DNA of 64,000 nt from Bacteroidota bacterium (lineage in GTDB: Bacteria > Bacteroidota > Bacteroidia > B-17B0 > Aurantibacillaceae), in the NCBI GenBank assembly GCA_020403265.1, contig JADBXZ010000052.1, positions 1-64,000 of the forward strand, written 5' to 3'. The notes under the pieces were generated by a model. The model was not told where the DNA came from, did not search any database, and saw only the letters and a list, made by a program, of their open reading frames with translations. Below, one piece after another: positions 22,824 to 32,582 of the stretch. The translations under genes and the position numbers were made by a program. Position 1 is the first letter of the stretch, and the number at the start of each line of letters is the position of its first letter.

Positions 22824-25800
22824 CTTCTTTCTCAATTTTTGGTGGAAGTAATTTGTAAATCACCGGAGTTACGATTCGAGATAATAATGTTGAGCTTATT
22901 AACCCTCCAATTAAAACAATGGCCAATGGGGCAATTAATGGATTTGTTGAAATAGCAATTGGAATTAACCCACCAATTGCTGTTAGTGAAGTTAATATAA
23001 TTGGTAAAAATCTTATTTCACCGGCCTCTCTGATGGCTTCTTCCAAACTCTTTCCTTCGCTGCGTAACTGATTAGTAAAATCTACTAGTAAAATGGAATT
23101 CTTGACTTCAATGCCCGCAAGGGCAATTAAACCGATAATAGCCACAAATGATAATGAATTGCCTGTTAACCATAACGCTGTTAATGCTCCAACCATACCT
23201 AACGGAATGACAGACAATACAATTAATGTGCTTTTAAATGTTTTAAACTCTAGTATCAAAATAGCTATGAATAAGAATACTGTAATTATGATTACGGTTC
23301 CAAATCCGCCGAATGATTCTTGTCTCGATTCAAATTCACCTCCCATTTTATATTGATAGCCATTAGGGAGTTTGTATTCGTCCATTTGTTTAATCACATC
23401 ATTAATTACATTATCTGCCAATAAATCTTTTTGAACGAAAGCACTTACAGAAACTGAACGTATTTTATTATAGTGATTAATTGTAATTGGAGATGATTCT
23501 AGCTTTACTTTTGCAATTTGATTTAATGGAATAGCAGCACCCTGATTATTATTGATATAAATGCTATTTAAAACACTTAAATCCGCTCTTTCCTTTTTAG
23601 GTGAGGTTAATAGTATATCAAAGTCATCACCGTTACTATCAGAAAAATTACCGGCAATAAACCCAGCTATCGCAAGTCTTACTGTTCTGTCAATATTCAC
23701 AATTGGTATACCGAGACTATTCGCTTTCTCCTTATCAATATCAATTTTTAAATCTGTTTTTAAATTCACTAATGGATTATTGACATACATTGTTCCCGGA
23801 GTAGATTTAAGAATACCTTCAACTTTAGCGGCAAGAGCTCGCAAAGTATCGAGATTTTCGCCCTCTAATCTTACTTCTACAGGAGCAACAATTGGAGGTC
23901 CTTGCTCAAAATTTTTAACTTCAATTTTAGCTGAAGGATAATCTTTAAATTGATTGCGAAGACTATCTATTAACTCAAGTTTTTCGTTAGGGTTAATTTG
24001 TTCATCTAACTGTATAAATAATTGAGTAAAATCACTACGCTCATTTTCCGGAACAATATTATAATAAATACTTGGATTACCTTTTCCTACATTTGATGTA
24101 AAATATTTAATCTTCCTATGTTTTTTTAATTCGTTCTCTACAAACCGTGTTACACTATCTGTTTTATAAATGTTTGTTTGTAATGGTGTAGTTATGTTTA
24201 TTAAAAACTGAGGTTTTTCTGATGCCGGAAATAGACTGAAGCCAATGACTGGCATTAATTGTAAAGACCCTACAAACACAATAATGGCAATGATAATGGT
24301 AACAACCGGACGTTTTAAAGCTGAATCTAAGAACGGACTATATATTTTATGAATACCTGATTGTAAAGCGCGTAAGAATAAATTGCCGTTAGAATGTCCT
24401 TCATGTTGTTTTAATATTCTGCTTGATAAAAAAGGAATAATAGTTAATGAAACCAGCATTGAAGCGAAGACGCAACATATTACAGCCATTGGTAAACTTC
24501 TAATAAAATCACCGGCTCCTTCAGGTAAAAATACCAATGGCATAAAGGCAATAATCAATGTGGCAGTGCAACCAATAACCGCCATACCAATTTGTTTAGT
24601 AGCTTTAAGCGTTGCTTCTTTTCTTGAATAACCTTCTCGCAACCAACGTTCAATATTTTCTACTACAACTATGCTGTCATCTACAAGTAACCCGAGCGCT
24701 ACAACTAATCCAACTATACTCAATTGGTTCATGTTATAACCTAAGGCATTCAACATAACTAATCCAATAGCAAGTGATAGCGGGATTGAAATCATTACTA
24801 CTAATGCAGCTCTGCCACCTAAAGGCAATAAGGTTATGGCAACTAGTAATATGGCGATGATAAAATCTTTACCAAGACCGCCTAATCGTTTATTTACGTT
24901 ATCTGCCTGATCGAAGTGATCAACTAATTCAATATTGGAAGGAAGTGTTTCTTTAAACTTTGCGATAACGGGCAGATACAACTTTTGTGTTTGCGATATA
25001 TTAAAACCTGGTTTTTGAGCAGCATTAATCGTTACACTTCTATGTCCGTTTAATCTTGTAATGTGTTTTATTTCTTCATAGTCAAAATGAACATCGGCAA
25101 CATCTTTCAGTAATACATTTTTACCGGCATAACTATAAACAACAGTGTTTTCAATTTCAGAGATGGATTTGTAATTACCACTTGTTTTAACATTGAATGA
25201 TTTTGTTCCTGCTACAATACTTCCGCCGGGAATATTAGCAATTTCACTTTGTAAGCTTCCAATGATTGCATTAACAGGTATGTGCATTTGAGATAATTGA
25301 TCGAGTTTTAAATCAACTCTTACAATTTTATCTGGCAGACCTGAGATTTCAACTTTTTGCAATGGAGTAACTTTTTCAAGTTCATCCTGAAGATTTTCAG
25401 CATACTTTTTTAATTGATCTCTTGATGCGTTTTCTGACACCAATGCCATTTGTAAAATATTTACATCTGTTGGCGTAACTTTATCAATGTCCAAGCTCAA
25501 AATATCTGAAGGCAACTTGTCGCGAAGACCATTTACTTCCCTTACTAATTCCTGATACTTTTCGTTTACATCACTTTCGTACTTGTACTCAACATTTATA
25601 ACTGCTACACCATCATTGACTGTTGTTTTTATGCGTTTAATATCTTCAAGCTCCGACACTTTCTTTTCAATTGGATCTACAACCAGATCTTCCACATCTT
25701 GAGGTGAAGCTCCGGGATACACAACAACTATAGGAAATTGAGGTGCATTAATTTCAGGATCTTCCGAGCGTGGCATGTTAAATAACGTTGTTACGCCCAC

Positions 25801-25869
25801 TACAATAGCCATGATAAATATGACTAGCGTAAACTGATAATTCTTTACAGCATATTCTGAGATTTTCAT
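22810..25869 (-). CDS. RND multidrug efflux inner-membrane transporter
   Basis: From the ATG at 25869 (MKISEYAVKNYQFTLVIFIM) the protein has about 1019 residues, the usual RND size. It has a first helix, a large periplasmic loop, a helix bundle with VVALGLLVDDSIVVVENIER, a second loop, and a final bundle with GIEVKNSILLVDF. It is of the hydrophobe/amphiphile pump type and takes its energy from the proton gradient. The upstream 26 codons in frame from 25947 are the duplicated leader and probably untranslated. It is the third gene after the outer-membrane and adaptor genes. Confidence 0.9.
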   Translation of the reverse strand: MKISEYAVKNYQFTLVIFIMAIVVGVTTLFNMPRSEDPEINAPQFPIVVVYPGASPQDVEDLVVDPIEKKVSELEDIKRIKTTVNDGVAVINVEYKYESDVNEKYQELVREVNGLRDKLPSDILSLDIDKVTPTDVNILQMALVSENASRDQLKKYAENLQDELEKVTPLQKVEISGLPDKIVRVDLKLDQLSQMHIPVNAIIGSLQSEIANIPGGSIVAGTKSFNVKTSGNYKSISEIENTVVYSYAGKNVLLKDVADVHFDYEEIKHITRLNGHRSVTINAAQKPGFNISQTQKLYLPVIAKFKETLPSNIELVDHFDQADNVNKRLGGLGKDFIIAILLVAITLLPLGGRAALVVMISIPLSLAIGLVMLNALGYNMNQLSIVGLVVALGLLVDDSIVVVENIERWLREGYSRKEATLKATKQIGMAVIGCTATLIIAFMPLVFLPEGAGDFIRSLPMAVICCVFASMLVSLTIIPFLSSRILKQHEGHSNGNLFLRALQSGIHKIYSPFLDSALKRPVVTIIIAIIVFVGSLQLMPVIGFSLFPASEKPQFLINITTPLQTNIYKTDSVTRFVENELKKHRKIKYFTSNVGKGNPSIYYNIVPENERSDFTQLFIQLDEQINPNEKLELIDSLRNQFKDYPSAKIEVKNFEQGPPIVAPVEVRLEGENLDTLRALAAKVEGILKSTPGTMYVNNPLVNLKTDLKIDIDKEKANSLGIPIVNIDRTVRLAIAGFIAGNFSDSNGDDFDILLTSPKKERADLSVLNSIYINNNQGAAIPLNQIAKVKLESSPITINHYNKIRSVSVSAFVQKDLLADNVINDVIKQMDEYKLPNGYQYKMGGEFESRQESFGGFGTVIIITVFLFIAILILEFKTFKSTLIVLSVIPLGMVGALTALWLTGNSLSFVAIIGLIALAGIEVKNSILLVDFTNQLRSEGKSLEEAIREAGEIRFLPIILTSLTAIGGLIPIAISTNPLIAPLAIVLIGGLISSTLLSRIVTPVIYKLLPPKIEKEDEMA

Positions 25870-25957
25870 ATGTAGATATTTATTGTTTTTTTTATTGTCA
25901 TATGATATACGCCATGTATCTTCATTTGTGTTTGTGCGTTTCGGCACATGGCTATTT
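25865..25957 (-). repeat. Duplicated 5' leader, copy 2
   Basis: Near-identical to 22172-22265 and placed identically relative to the ATG of the RND transporter. Both copies keep the GCCATGT/ACATGGC inverted pair and end exactly at the start codon plus one or two codons. Confidence 0.75.
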
Positions 25958-25977
25958 TATATTATAATACAATTTGG

Positions 25978-27039
25978 TTATTTACTATTTTTTATAAGCG
26001 AATTATCTGTTAAATAGGCGCTGCCAGATGTGATAATGTATTTATAATTCTCTAAGCCTGATTTAATGCATACATTATTATCTTCTATTTCTCCAACTTT
26101 AACTGCTATTTTCTTGGCAGTTTTTAAATCATTTGTCACAAACACATAACCTTCATTGGCATTACCATCGAGTAAAGCTTCGTAAGGTATTTTCCATGCC
26201 ACGTTATTTGTTTTAGGGCGAATAATTGCTTTACCAAACATTCCAGAAGCAATATCAATTTTTTTGTTATTAATTAATTTAATGTCAACACTGAAAGAAC
26301 CTGTCATAAAATCTACACTTTCAGATTTTGAAGAAACAAAACTTTTTAAATTCTCTTTTCCGATAGCATCAATTTGAACCAATGCCGAATCGCCAATATT
26401 AATAGAAGCCCAATCTTTATCACTCAAATTTACCTTCAATACCCAGTCAGCATTACCTTTACTATTAATTTGTATTACCGGGGAACCAGGTCCGGTTATT
26501 TGTCCTTCATTCATAATTTTTTTAAGAACGACTCCATCTGTAATTGATCTAATTTCAGAATAAGTTAAATTGAACTTGGCTGCATTTAATTGTTGTTGAG
26601 CAAAGTCAAGCGCTGATTTAGCATTCTGAAATTGTTCGATACTTGCTACAGAATCTCTATACAAATTTTCAGCACGTTTAAAATCACGCTGTGCTTTTTC
26701 AAACCCGATTTGAGCTTGATTAACTTGTGCATTAATCTCTGTCAAATCTAATGTAGCTAATATTTGGCCTTTTTGTATTTGATCGCCTTCCTTAACATAT
26801 ATTTTATTTATAATACCTCCAGTTTTAAAGCTTAACAATGTTTCATCTTCTGTTGTAAATTGGCCAGAGGAGCTTATTTCTCTTTTGACGTTTGATGATT
26901 GAAGTACCAATACTTTTACAGGAATTACATCTGTAGGTACATTGTTTTTTAAATCTTCGGTTTTATTAGAGCATGATAAAAGTGTTAACGAACTCAATGC
27001 TATTAATGATGCTTTATAGATTATATTTTTCATAGTCAT
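25978..27039 (-). CDS. RND periplasmic adaptor (membrane fusion) lipoprotein
   Basis: The 353-residue protein has a lipoprotein signal (LIALSSLTLLSC) and the adaptor architecture: a barrel-sandwich domain split around a coiled coil (LLSFKTGGIINKIYVKEGDQ, ILATLDLTEINAQVNQAQIG, SEIRSITDGVVLKKIMNEGQ), then the beta-barrel and membrane-proximal domains. It links the inner-membrane pump to the TolC-type channel. It lies 8 bp after the channel gene and about 110 bp before the pump's ATG. Confidence 0.9.
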   Translation of the reverse strand: MTMKNIIYKASLIALSSLTLLSCSNKTEDLKNNVPTDVIPVKVLVLQSSNVKREISSSGQFTTEDETLLSFKTGGIINKIYVKEGDQIQKGQILATLDLTEINAQVNQAQIGFEKAQRDFKRAENLYRDSVASIEQFQNAKSALDFAQQQLNAAKFNLTYSEIRSITDGVVLKKIMNEGQITGPGSPVIQINSKGNADWVLKVNLSDKDWASINIGDSALVQIDAIGKENLKSFVSSKSESVDFMTGSFSVDIKLINNKKIDIASGMFGKAIIRPKTNNVAWKIPYEALLDGNANEGYVFVTNDLKTAKKIAVKVGEIEDNNVCIKSGLENYKYIITSGSAYLTDNSLIKNSK

Positions 27040-27046
27040 ACTTTAA

Positions 27047-28381
27047 TTATTTGTTTATTTCTCTTTCATATACGGCTATACTAGCCATTAAATCATATTT
27101 GCTTATTAATTCCTGAATTTGTGAAATCGTTAATTGATTTCTTGCATCAAGTGTTTCGATAAATGTATTGATGCCTTCTTTATAACCCTTATCAATTAAA
27201 TCGAGATATGCTTTAGCTGCAATTGTTTGTTGAATAGCGGATTGATAACTTTGATAATGACTTTTGATGGAGTTTTTGGCAACATTGGCTGATAAATTAA
27301 GTTGTTGTTGCATATACATTAATTGACTTTTTTGTAGATCAATATCCAGTTTTGATTTTTTTATTTTATACAATTGATTTCCTCCTGCGAATAGTGGGAT
27401 ATCCAGTTGTAAGCCTAGAAAATAGTAGCGAGATTTATCGTTGTACTTCCAATCACTGGCTTGCGAGCCAAGATCGATGAATCCATTGAGCTTAGGCAAC
27501 CAGTAATTTTTATTCATATTATTTACTGTTGACAGAATGGAGATAGATTGATTTATGGCTTTTAACTCAGCCCTATCAGAAATTGCCAAATCGCTTACTA
27601 AATAATTTTTTATATTTTCTTCGCCCAATTCAATACTACCAAGAGTATCTATTACTTGATCGTTAGATGCATTAATTAGAAAATTGAAATACAATTGCGC
27701 ATTCTTTTCTTGTTGCTTTGAGCTCGTAATTTTTGATTGAAGATTCTGAATTTCGCTCTCTGCTCTCAATACATAAGCTTTTACAGTTTTTCCATTATTC
27801 AATAATTTTTCATTGATACGTTTAGCCTCCTGTGCAACTTTAATAGCGTTTTCATAAATACTAATTGCTTTTGCGGCACTTAAGTATTGATAGTAAGCAA
27901 CTTTAATATTCTTTGATAATTCTTTCTTATAGATTTCAATTTCAAATTCTGAAATTTTGATTTGCTGTTTTTGGATATCCCTATTGTAAAACAAATCAGC
28001 ATTAATAATTGGCATTGCTGTTCTTAGTTTTACATCATAGAAATTCTTAGGAAAGAAATTCGTTTCTACATTACTTATTTGCGGAAAAGAATTACTCATA
28101 GTTAATTGATTGAGTGTACCGTAAACCGGGTTAAGCATATCTCCTAATGGAATGGCAATTTGACGTCCACCTTCGCCTGACTGATAATCACCCTTTAAAT
28201 TTATTGATGGAAAAAATAAACTATTGGCTTCTTTCAATGAATAAACTGCTTTATCCAATGAGATATTTTTTTGTTGAAGCACAATACTATTTTTTATCCC
28301 AATTTCCACATACTTATCCAATGGCTTCTGAGCCATGGATGCTGTAGAAAGGGCTAGCATTAGTATCACATTTGTTTTCAT
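27047..28381 (-). CDS. TolC-family outer-membrane efflux channel
   Basis: The 444-residue protein has a signal peptide (MKTNVILMLALSTASMAQ) and two outer-membrane efflux protein repeats with long amphipathic helices (YYQYLSAAKAISIYENAIKV, LYKIKKSKLDIDLQKSQLMY). It is the first gene of the efflux operon. A perfect TTAACAGTGTTAA palindrome lies 28-40 bp upstream of its start and matches one before the TetR gene. Confidence 0.9.
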   Translation of the reverse strand: MKTNVILMLALSTASMAQKPLDKYVEIGIKNSIVLQQKNISLDKAVYSLKEANSLFFPSINLKGDYQSGEGGRQIAIPLGDMLNPVYGTLNQLTMSNSFPQISNVETNFFPKNFYDVKLRTAMPIINADLFYNRDIQKQQIKISEFEIEIYKKELSKNIKVAYYQYLSAAKAISIYENAIKVAQEAKRINEKLLNNGKTVKAYVLRAESEIQNLQSKITSSKQQEKNAQLYFNFLINASNDQVIDTLGSIELGEENIKNYLVSDLAISDRAELKAINQSISILSTVNNMNKNYWLPKLNGFIDLGSQASDWKYNDKSRYYFLGLQLDIPLFAGGNQLYKIKKSKLDIDLQKSQLMYMQQQLNLSANVAKNSIKSHYQSYQSAIQQTIAAKAYLDLIDKGYKEGINTFIETLDARNQLTISQIQELISKYDLMASIAVYEREINK

Positions 28382-28408
28382 GTTTTTATATTAATTGTGT
28401 TATTATAA

Positions 28409-28421
28409 TTAACAGTGTTAA
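28409..28421. promoter_or_regulatory. TetR operator before the efflux operon
   Basis: TTAACAGTGTTAA is palindromic around its central base and is identical to 29085-29097 upstream of the tetR gene. It sits between the tetR stop (28441) and the channel start (28381). Its position so close to the start suits repression. Confidence 0.8.
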
Positions 28422-28440
28422 GCTTTGGATCAAAAAAATA

Positions 28441-29061
28441 TTAGTCTACTTCTAATACGTTTATCATCCAATTTAATGATTGATACATGGTTGGAATTAT
28501 TTCTTCTTCCTTTATTAATTTATCACATCTTCGTCGGATATACAATGACACTAAACCGTGTACCATACCCCATATTCCCATAGCAATTGCATTGATATCG
28601 CCTTCTTTTATTAACTTTTTATCTATACATTCTTGAATAAGGCCCTTTAAAGCAGTTAAAGCTCTATCACCACCGTTCCACTCAATATTATTAACCTGAT
28701 CAATAAACTCCATAGGAGCCGGCAAAAGGAACATTAAATCATAATATTCCGGATTCTCTAGCCCGAACTTAATATAATTTTCACCCATTTTATGCAGGCG
28801 CAACAATGGATTTTTTATAGTTAACAAATCCCTATTTGACTCTTCAAATTTTCTAAAGCCAATTTCATGCAAGTCAAATAAAATCTCGTTCTTGTCTTTA
28901 AAATATAAATAAACAGTAGTGGGGCTATATTCAATCATCTCCGCAATTTTTCGCATAGAAAAACCATCATAACCATGTTCAGAAAACAATTTAACTGAAG
29001 CCTCTAATATGAGTTGTTTCAGCTCCGCCTTTTGTTTTTCTTTACGTTCACTAATGCCCAT
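28441..29061 (-). CDS. TetR-family repressor of the efflux operon
   Basis: Starting at the ATG at 29061 gives MGISERKEKQKAELKQLILE, leading into the TetR helix-turn-helix (ASVKLFSEHGYDGFSMRKIA, YSPTTVYLYFKDKNEILF). The remaining 130 residues form the ligand domain. The longer frame to 29145 would run through the operator and is unlikely. It is transcribed in the same direction as the efflux genes. The same 13-bp palindrome in front of it and in front of the channel gene indicates autoregulation and repression of the pump. Confidence 0.9.
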   Translation of the reverse strand: MGISERKEKQKAELKQLILEASVKLFSEHGYDGFSMRKIAEMIEYSPTTVYLYFKDKNEILFDLHEIGFRKFEESNRDLLTIKNPLLRLHKMGENYIKFGLENPEYYDLMFLLPAPMEFIDQVNNIEWNGGDRALTALKGLIQECIDKKLIKEGDINAIAMGIWGMVHGLVSLYIRRRCDKLIKEEEIIPTMYQSLNWMINVLEVD

Positions 29062-29084
29062 GCACAAATGTAAATATAATTTAC

Positions 29085-29097
29085 TTAACAGTGTTAA
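29085..29097. promoter_or_regulatory. TetR operator before tetR
   Basis: TTAACAGTGTTAA, identical to 28409-28421, ends 24 bp upstream of the tetR start codon. Confidence 0.8.
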
Positions 29098-29340
29098 TTT
29101 AATTGGTTTAATATTAATAAAATACCGTAAATGACTGTAATACAATCCATTAAAAAAAAATGATTCTTTCTACTTACATTAATTTTTGCATAATCTTTTA
29201 ATTAGGGCTTAATAAAACGCCTATTTTACTACATCTTGGAAGAATAACTAATTGTTAAACTAACTTTCATCTTAAAGCTACTTTAATTTCTAGATTTTAA
29301 AACCTTATACATTTTGTAATAGCTGAATAAACCATAATTA

Positions 29341-30489
29341 TCATTGCTTCAAAAGTTTTATCATTTTGTTGTCAACTTTAAGGAAGTACAGTCCGCCGGT
29401 TAATTCCGAAAAATCTTGCTTCTCAATGCTTTTACCCGACCATACTACTTGTCCTAAATAATTGAAAATCGTAAAGTGTTCTTTTCCTGTCGTGTTTATC
29501 ATGTTAATTTTGTTTATAAATGGGTTTGGATAAACTGTTTCTTGAAAGCTGTTTTCATTTAAGTCTTGAATACCAGTTGTCAAACAGCCCAAGGTGTAAT
29601 TTTGAAAGAATGACCAAAGCAAGTCTGTTGCGCTAATTTGAGTTGAAACAGGATTGTTGTTTGGATTTCCGCCTGGCCAACTATGACTACCGTCTGTAGT
29701 GGCATAATGATGAATTTCAACATTGCAGGAACAGTTATGTATTTTAATAAAGTCGTAATTGATTCCGTTGCCATTTATGATTGTGTCTCTTGTTTGGCAA
29801 TTATTTTTTTGAGACCATAAATTCATTGTGCTATCCTGCGATGGAAAATATATTGTTGTCAATGGAGGTGCCCCACCCATACCGCCGGTATATGGAACAA
29901 TTGGATCAACTTTAGAATGAAAACTAATTACAGGGATTTTATTAGTCGGATTGCAGGGATAATACATTTGTGAACAGCAATTAGGAGCTATTGCTGCAAA
30001 TCTGCTACTCAATTCACAAGCCAACCGGTAACAAAGCATACCTCCATTTGAAGAACCTGTAGCATATACTCGAGTTGTGTCAATTGCATAATTTGAGAAT
30101 AATGTATCTAATAAGTTATCAATGAATCCAACATCGTCAACATTTTGATTCAATGCAGGTGGGCAACAATTACCAGCATTCCAAGACCGATTTTGATTGA
30201 AAACTAGTCCCTCAGGATAAACTACTATGAAACCCGAACTATCTGCTTTTTCTGAAAGTTTGCTTTGATATGCAAACACTGTCCAACCCTGTGAGCTTGT
30301 CGCTGCCTGTTGGCCTCCATGAAAACCTAGTATTAATGGATAGTTTGTGTTTGGATTATAGCCAAGTGGTAAATGAACGTTATACTTTCTCCAAACGCTG
30401 CCAACATATATACTGTCATAAATGTCTTGACCGAAAGAAGAGGTCAGAATTATCATGTTCAAGCCGATAAGAATTAATAATTTTTTCAT
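29341..30489 (-). CDS. Secreted PHB-depolymerase/feruloyl-esterase-like protein with T9SS tail
   Basis: The 382-residue protein has a signal peptide (ending SSFGQ), then an LpqC-type esterase domain: PLILGFHGGQQ, the nucleophile in YATGSSNGGMLCYRL, VISFHSKVDPIVPY supplying the acid, and DGSHSWPGG the histidine. Residues about 315-382 are a type A T9SS sorting domain (VYPNPFINKINM, GGLYFLKVDNKMIKLLKQ). It is likely an extracellular ester hydrolase for polymer or plant-wall esters. The start overlaps the stop of the preceding serine hydrolase (ATGA), so the two are co-expressed. Confidence 0.85.
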   Translation of the reverse strand: MKKLLILIGLNMIILTSSFGQDIYDSIYVGSVWRKYNVHLPLGYNPNTNYPLILGFHGGQQAATSSQGWTVFAYQSKLSEKADSSGFIVVYPEGLVFNQNRSWNAGNCCPPALNQNVDDVGFIDNLLDTLFSNYAIDTTRVYATGSSNGGMLCYRLACELSSRFAAIAPNCCSQMYYPCNPTNKIPVISFHSKVDPIVPYTGGMGGAPPLTTIYFPSQDSTMNLWSQKNNCQTRDTIINGNGINYDFIKIHNCSCNVEIHHYATTDGSHSWPGGNPNNNPVSTQISATDLLWSFFQNYTLGCLTTGIQDLNENSFQETVYPNPFINKINMINTTGKEHFTIFNYLGQVVWSGKSIEKQDFSELTGGLYFLKVDNKMIKLLKQ

Positions 30490-31799
30490 TGTTGCTTAAT
30501 TATATTTTGTGTATAGGTTTGTTGGCCATGTTTTACTGAAATAAAGTATAATCCATTTTTCAAGTTTGAAATGTCAATTTTATTTTTGTTTTGGTCTTTA
30601 ATAATTAATTGACCCATAGCATTTGTAATTTCAATTTGAGTATTGTCGTTTGAAGGTAAGACAATATTTATTTCAGAATTTGCTGGATTTGGAAAAATGG
30701 AAATTGTTGTTGTATTCGATATAGTTTCATTAATTGATGTTAAGTTGCACATTACGGAATTAAGTTTTTCCCAAATACCATTACATAATTGTGTTGGAAC
30801 TTCACCACTTGTTGCCTGATTACCCATTCTAACTACGACTAGTCCTAAGCTTTTTGAAACACTTACAATCTGTCCGTTTTTTCCAAGACCAGCAAACATA
30901 TCAATTGGGGCAGCAGGAGCATAAGAACCTGGAAAAACTATCTGAGAAGTTGGAACCATATAGGAAGATTTTCCATTCAGCCACCATAAATAGCCATAAG
31001 ATAGATTAAGACTTTGAGAAGTGTTAGTCATTTGTTGAACATAGGTGGTGTCGTAAAGTAACGTGTCGTTATTCCAGATGCAGTTATTTTGAATTAATAA
31101 ACCGAAACGAGCCATACTTCGAACTTTGCTAAAGAATACATTGTCGTAATCAACATTAGTCCAAGCCCCAGTAATGCCAGTTTTTGTTTTTAGTTTTGTT
31201 TGTGTGTAAGTATTTATGGGTGTGCCAGTTGCAGTTGTTAATACGCTTTCTAAAAGAGTGTATGGAGCATTGTGATAAGCCCAACGAGTTCCTGCGTCAG
31301 CTAAATAGTTTAAACAAGTGTCAATTGTGCAATGATTGTCAGGCACACCATCGTCAAGACCCGAAGTCATTGTTAATTGATTTCTGATTTTGATTTTGTT
31401 TTCTTGGGTTATCGTGCAATTCGTCCAACCTGCGCCTAAGTATTTTGATGAAGTGTCTGTAATTGATAAATAATTTTCTTCCTGTGCTTTGCCTACTAAA
31501 AAGGAAGTAATTGTCTTACCTGCGGATGCCCAATACCATAAACTATCTTTCGTAAAAGTTCCAAAGTATTTTTCTAAAACTATTTTGCCGTCTTTTAATA
31601 CAATAAAACCTTTAGTGTCTTGTTGCTGCAAATAATCATATAAAGTATCAATTTCATTTAAGCACCAACCTAAAGAAGCAGGAGAAATGGTGTCCCAAGT
31701 AGCCGCAGCACTTAGTGGAGGGAAGTAAAGGGTTTGTGCTTTTGTCGCTTGGGATAAACTTATCAAGCCGATAATTGTTAGAAGTAATATTTTTTTCAT
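30486..31799 (-). CDS. Secreted class C beta-lactamase-like serine hydrolase with T9SS tail
   Basis: The 437-residue protein has a signal peptide (to about SQATKAQ), then a beta-lactamase/DD-peptidase-type domain with the SxxK motif in WASAGKTITSFLV, the YxN motif as YHNAPYTLLE, and GYLWWLNGKSSYMVP nearby. The last 75 residues form a type A T9SS sorting domain (ISIFPNPANSEINIVLP, LKNGLYFISVKHG). It is expected to be an extracellular esterase or amidase rather than a resistance enzyme. Confidence 0.85.
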   Translation of the reverse strand: MKKILLLTIIGLISLSQATKAQTLYFPPLSAAATWDTISPASLGWCLNEIDTLYDYLQQQDTKGFIVLKDGKIVLEKYFGTFTKDSLWYWASAGKTITSFLVGKAQEENYLSITDTSSKYLGAGWTNCTITQENKIKIRNQLTMTSGLDDGVPDNHCTIDTCLNYLADAGTRWAYHNAPYTLLESVLTTATGTPINTYTQTKLKTKTGITGAWTNVDYDNVFFSKVRSMARFGLLIQNNCIWNNDTLLYDTTYVQQMTNTSQSLNLSYGYLWWLNGKSSYMVPTSQIVFPGSYAPAAPIDMFAGLGKNGQIVSVSKSLGLVVVRMGNQATSGEVPTQLCNGIWEKLNSVMCNLTSINETISNTTTISIFPNPANSEINIVLPSNDNTQIEITNAMGQLIIKDQNKNKIDISNLKNGLYFISVKHGQQTYTQNIIKQQ

Positions 31800-31871
31800 T
31801 GTGTCAAGATTTAATGTAAGACTGTTAAAATTATCAAAGGTTTAATCGCTCGTAATATAAAGTTGCACAGA

Positions 31872-32004
31872 TATCGTTTTGCAGCTACCCGAAGGGCGGG
31901 ACTTCCACCACAAAACTTGATTTGAAAAACTAATGTTTGATTAACCACAAAACTGTCTATGGAACACGAAACCCCTCCTTTTGGGTTGCTGTTAGCTGCT
32001 GCCC
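31872..32004 (+). repeat. attC-like palindrome, site 5 (imperfect)
   Basis: The left arm GCAGCTACCCGAAGGGCGGG (31881-31900) pairs with the right arm CCCTCCTTTTGGGTTGCTG (31973-31991), which continues TTAGCTGCTGCCC. The right end GTTAGCTGCTG is the same as in sites 3 and 4. The expected left AAC box is not preserved. It lies alone about 24 kb from the others. A 76-codon minus-strand frame across it is not convincing as a gene. Confidence 0.4.
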
Positions 32005-32092
32005 ATTCTGTCCATTGGTTCTTTGAGTTCTGTCGTTTCATTATTTTTGTCTAATTATAAGAAGCTATGGCATATGGATTTTAAATTGCATC

Positions 32093-32458
32093 CTAAACTA
32101 TTAAGTCAAGTAGTCCAAATAAGCCTGCGCCAATTATAATTGTCCAAGACATCCAGTCTTTAAATTCGTTGTTTTTGTGTTTAAGAAATAAAATATGAAG
32201 CCCTAAATGTACAATCATAAAAATATTGAACCCATATATAAACGCGTCTATATCTTGGCTATGTGTAAGCTGCCAAAATACAAAGAAGAATAAAGGGATA
32301 TGAGCAAAAAAAAATACTATATGTCCTAACTTATTACTAAGTAATGAAAGCCCTGGAAAAATACGCCATTCTTTACAACGTATTGCATCCATTTCATGCA
32401 TCAATAAAAGAGAGAGCCCTAGATAAAAGAGCGGATGTTCAACCATGCTAATTTTCAT
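32093..32458 (-). CDS. Small membrane protein, DUF6713-like
   Basis: The 121-residue protein has about four membrane helices and the conserved-looking opening LLLMHEMDAIRCKEWRIFPG, which resembles DUF6713 proteins. The function is unknown. It stands alone between the attC-like site 5 and the nitrobindin-like gene, with no clear operon partner. Confidence 0.6.
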   Translation of the reverse strand: MKISMVEHPLFYLGLSLLLMHEMDAIRCKEWRIFPGLSLLSNKLGHIVFFFAHIPLFFFVFWQLTHSQDIDAFIYGFNIFMIVHLGLHILFLKHKNNEFKDWMSWTIIIGAGLFGLLDLIV

Positions 32459-32582
32459 ATTTCATTTCTAGTTTTATATATATACTTAATTCAAGAGGTT
32501 AATGACTTTTGTTGAACCCTTATGTCGCGCCAAACGGCTAGATTTCGGCTTTACTTCTTGCTTTTTTAGTTGCATTATGGAA

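Noticed and set aside
23093-24631. Plus-strand frames opposite the RND pump gene (also 12816-13049, 49209-49781 and similar)
   Set aside because: Antisense frames inside well-supported genes, with no protein features of their own.
30486-31799. Beta-lactam resistance gene
   Set aside because: It has the SxxK/YxN serine-hydrolase motifs but also a T9SS sorting tail and esterase-like context; resistance is not supported.
31811-32041. 76-codon minus-strand frame
   Set aside because: It runs across palindrome site 5 and has no protein-like pattern or neighbour support.
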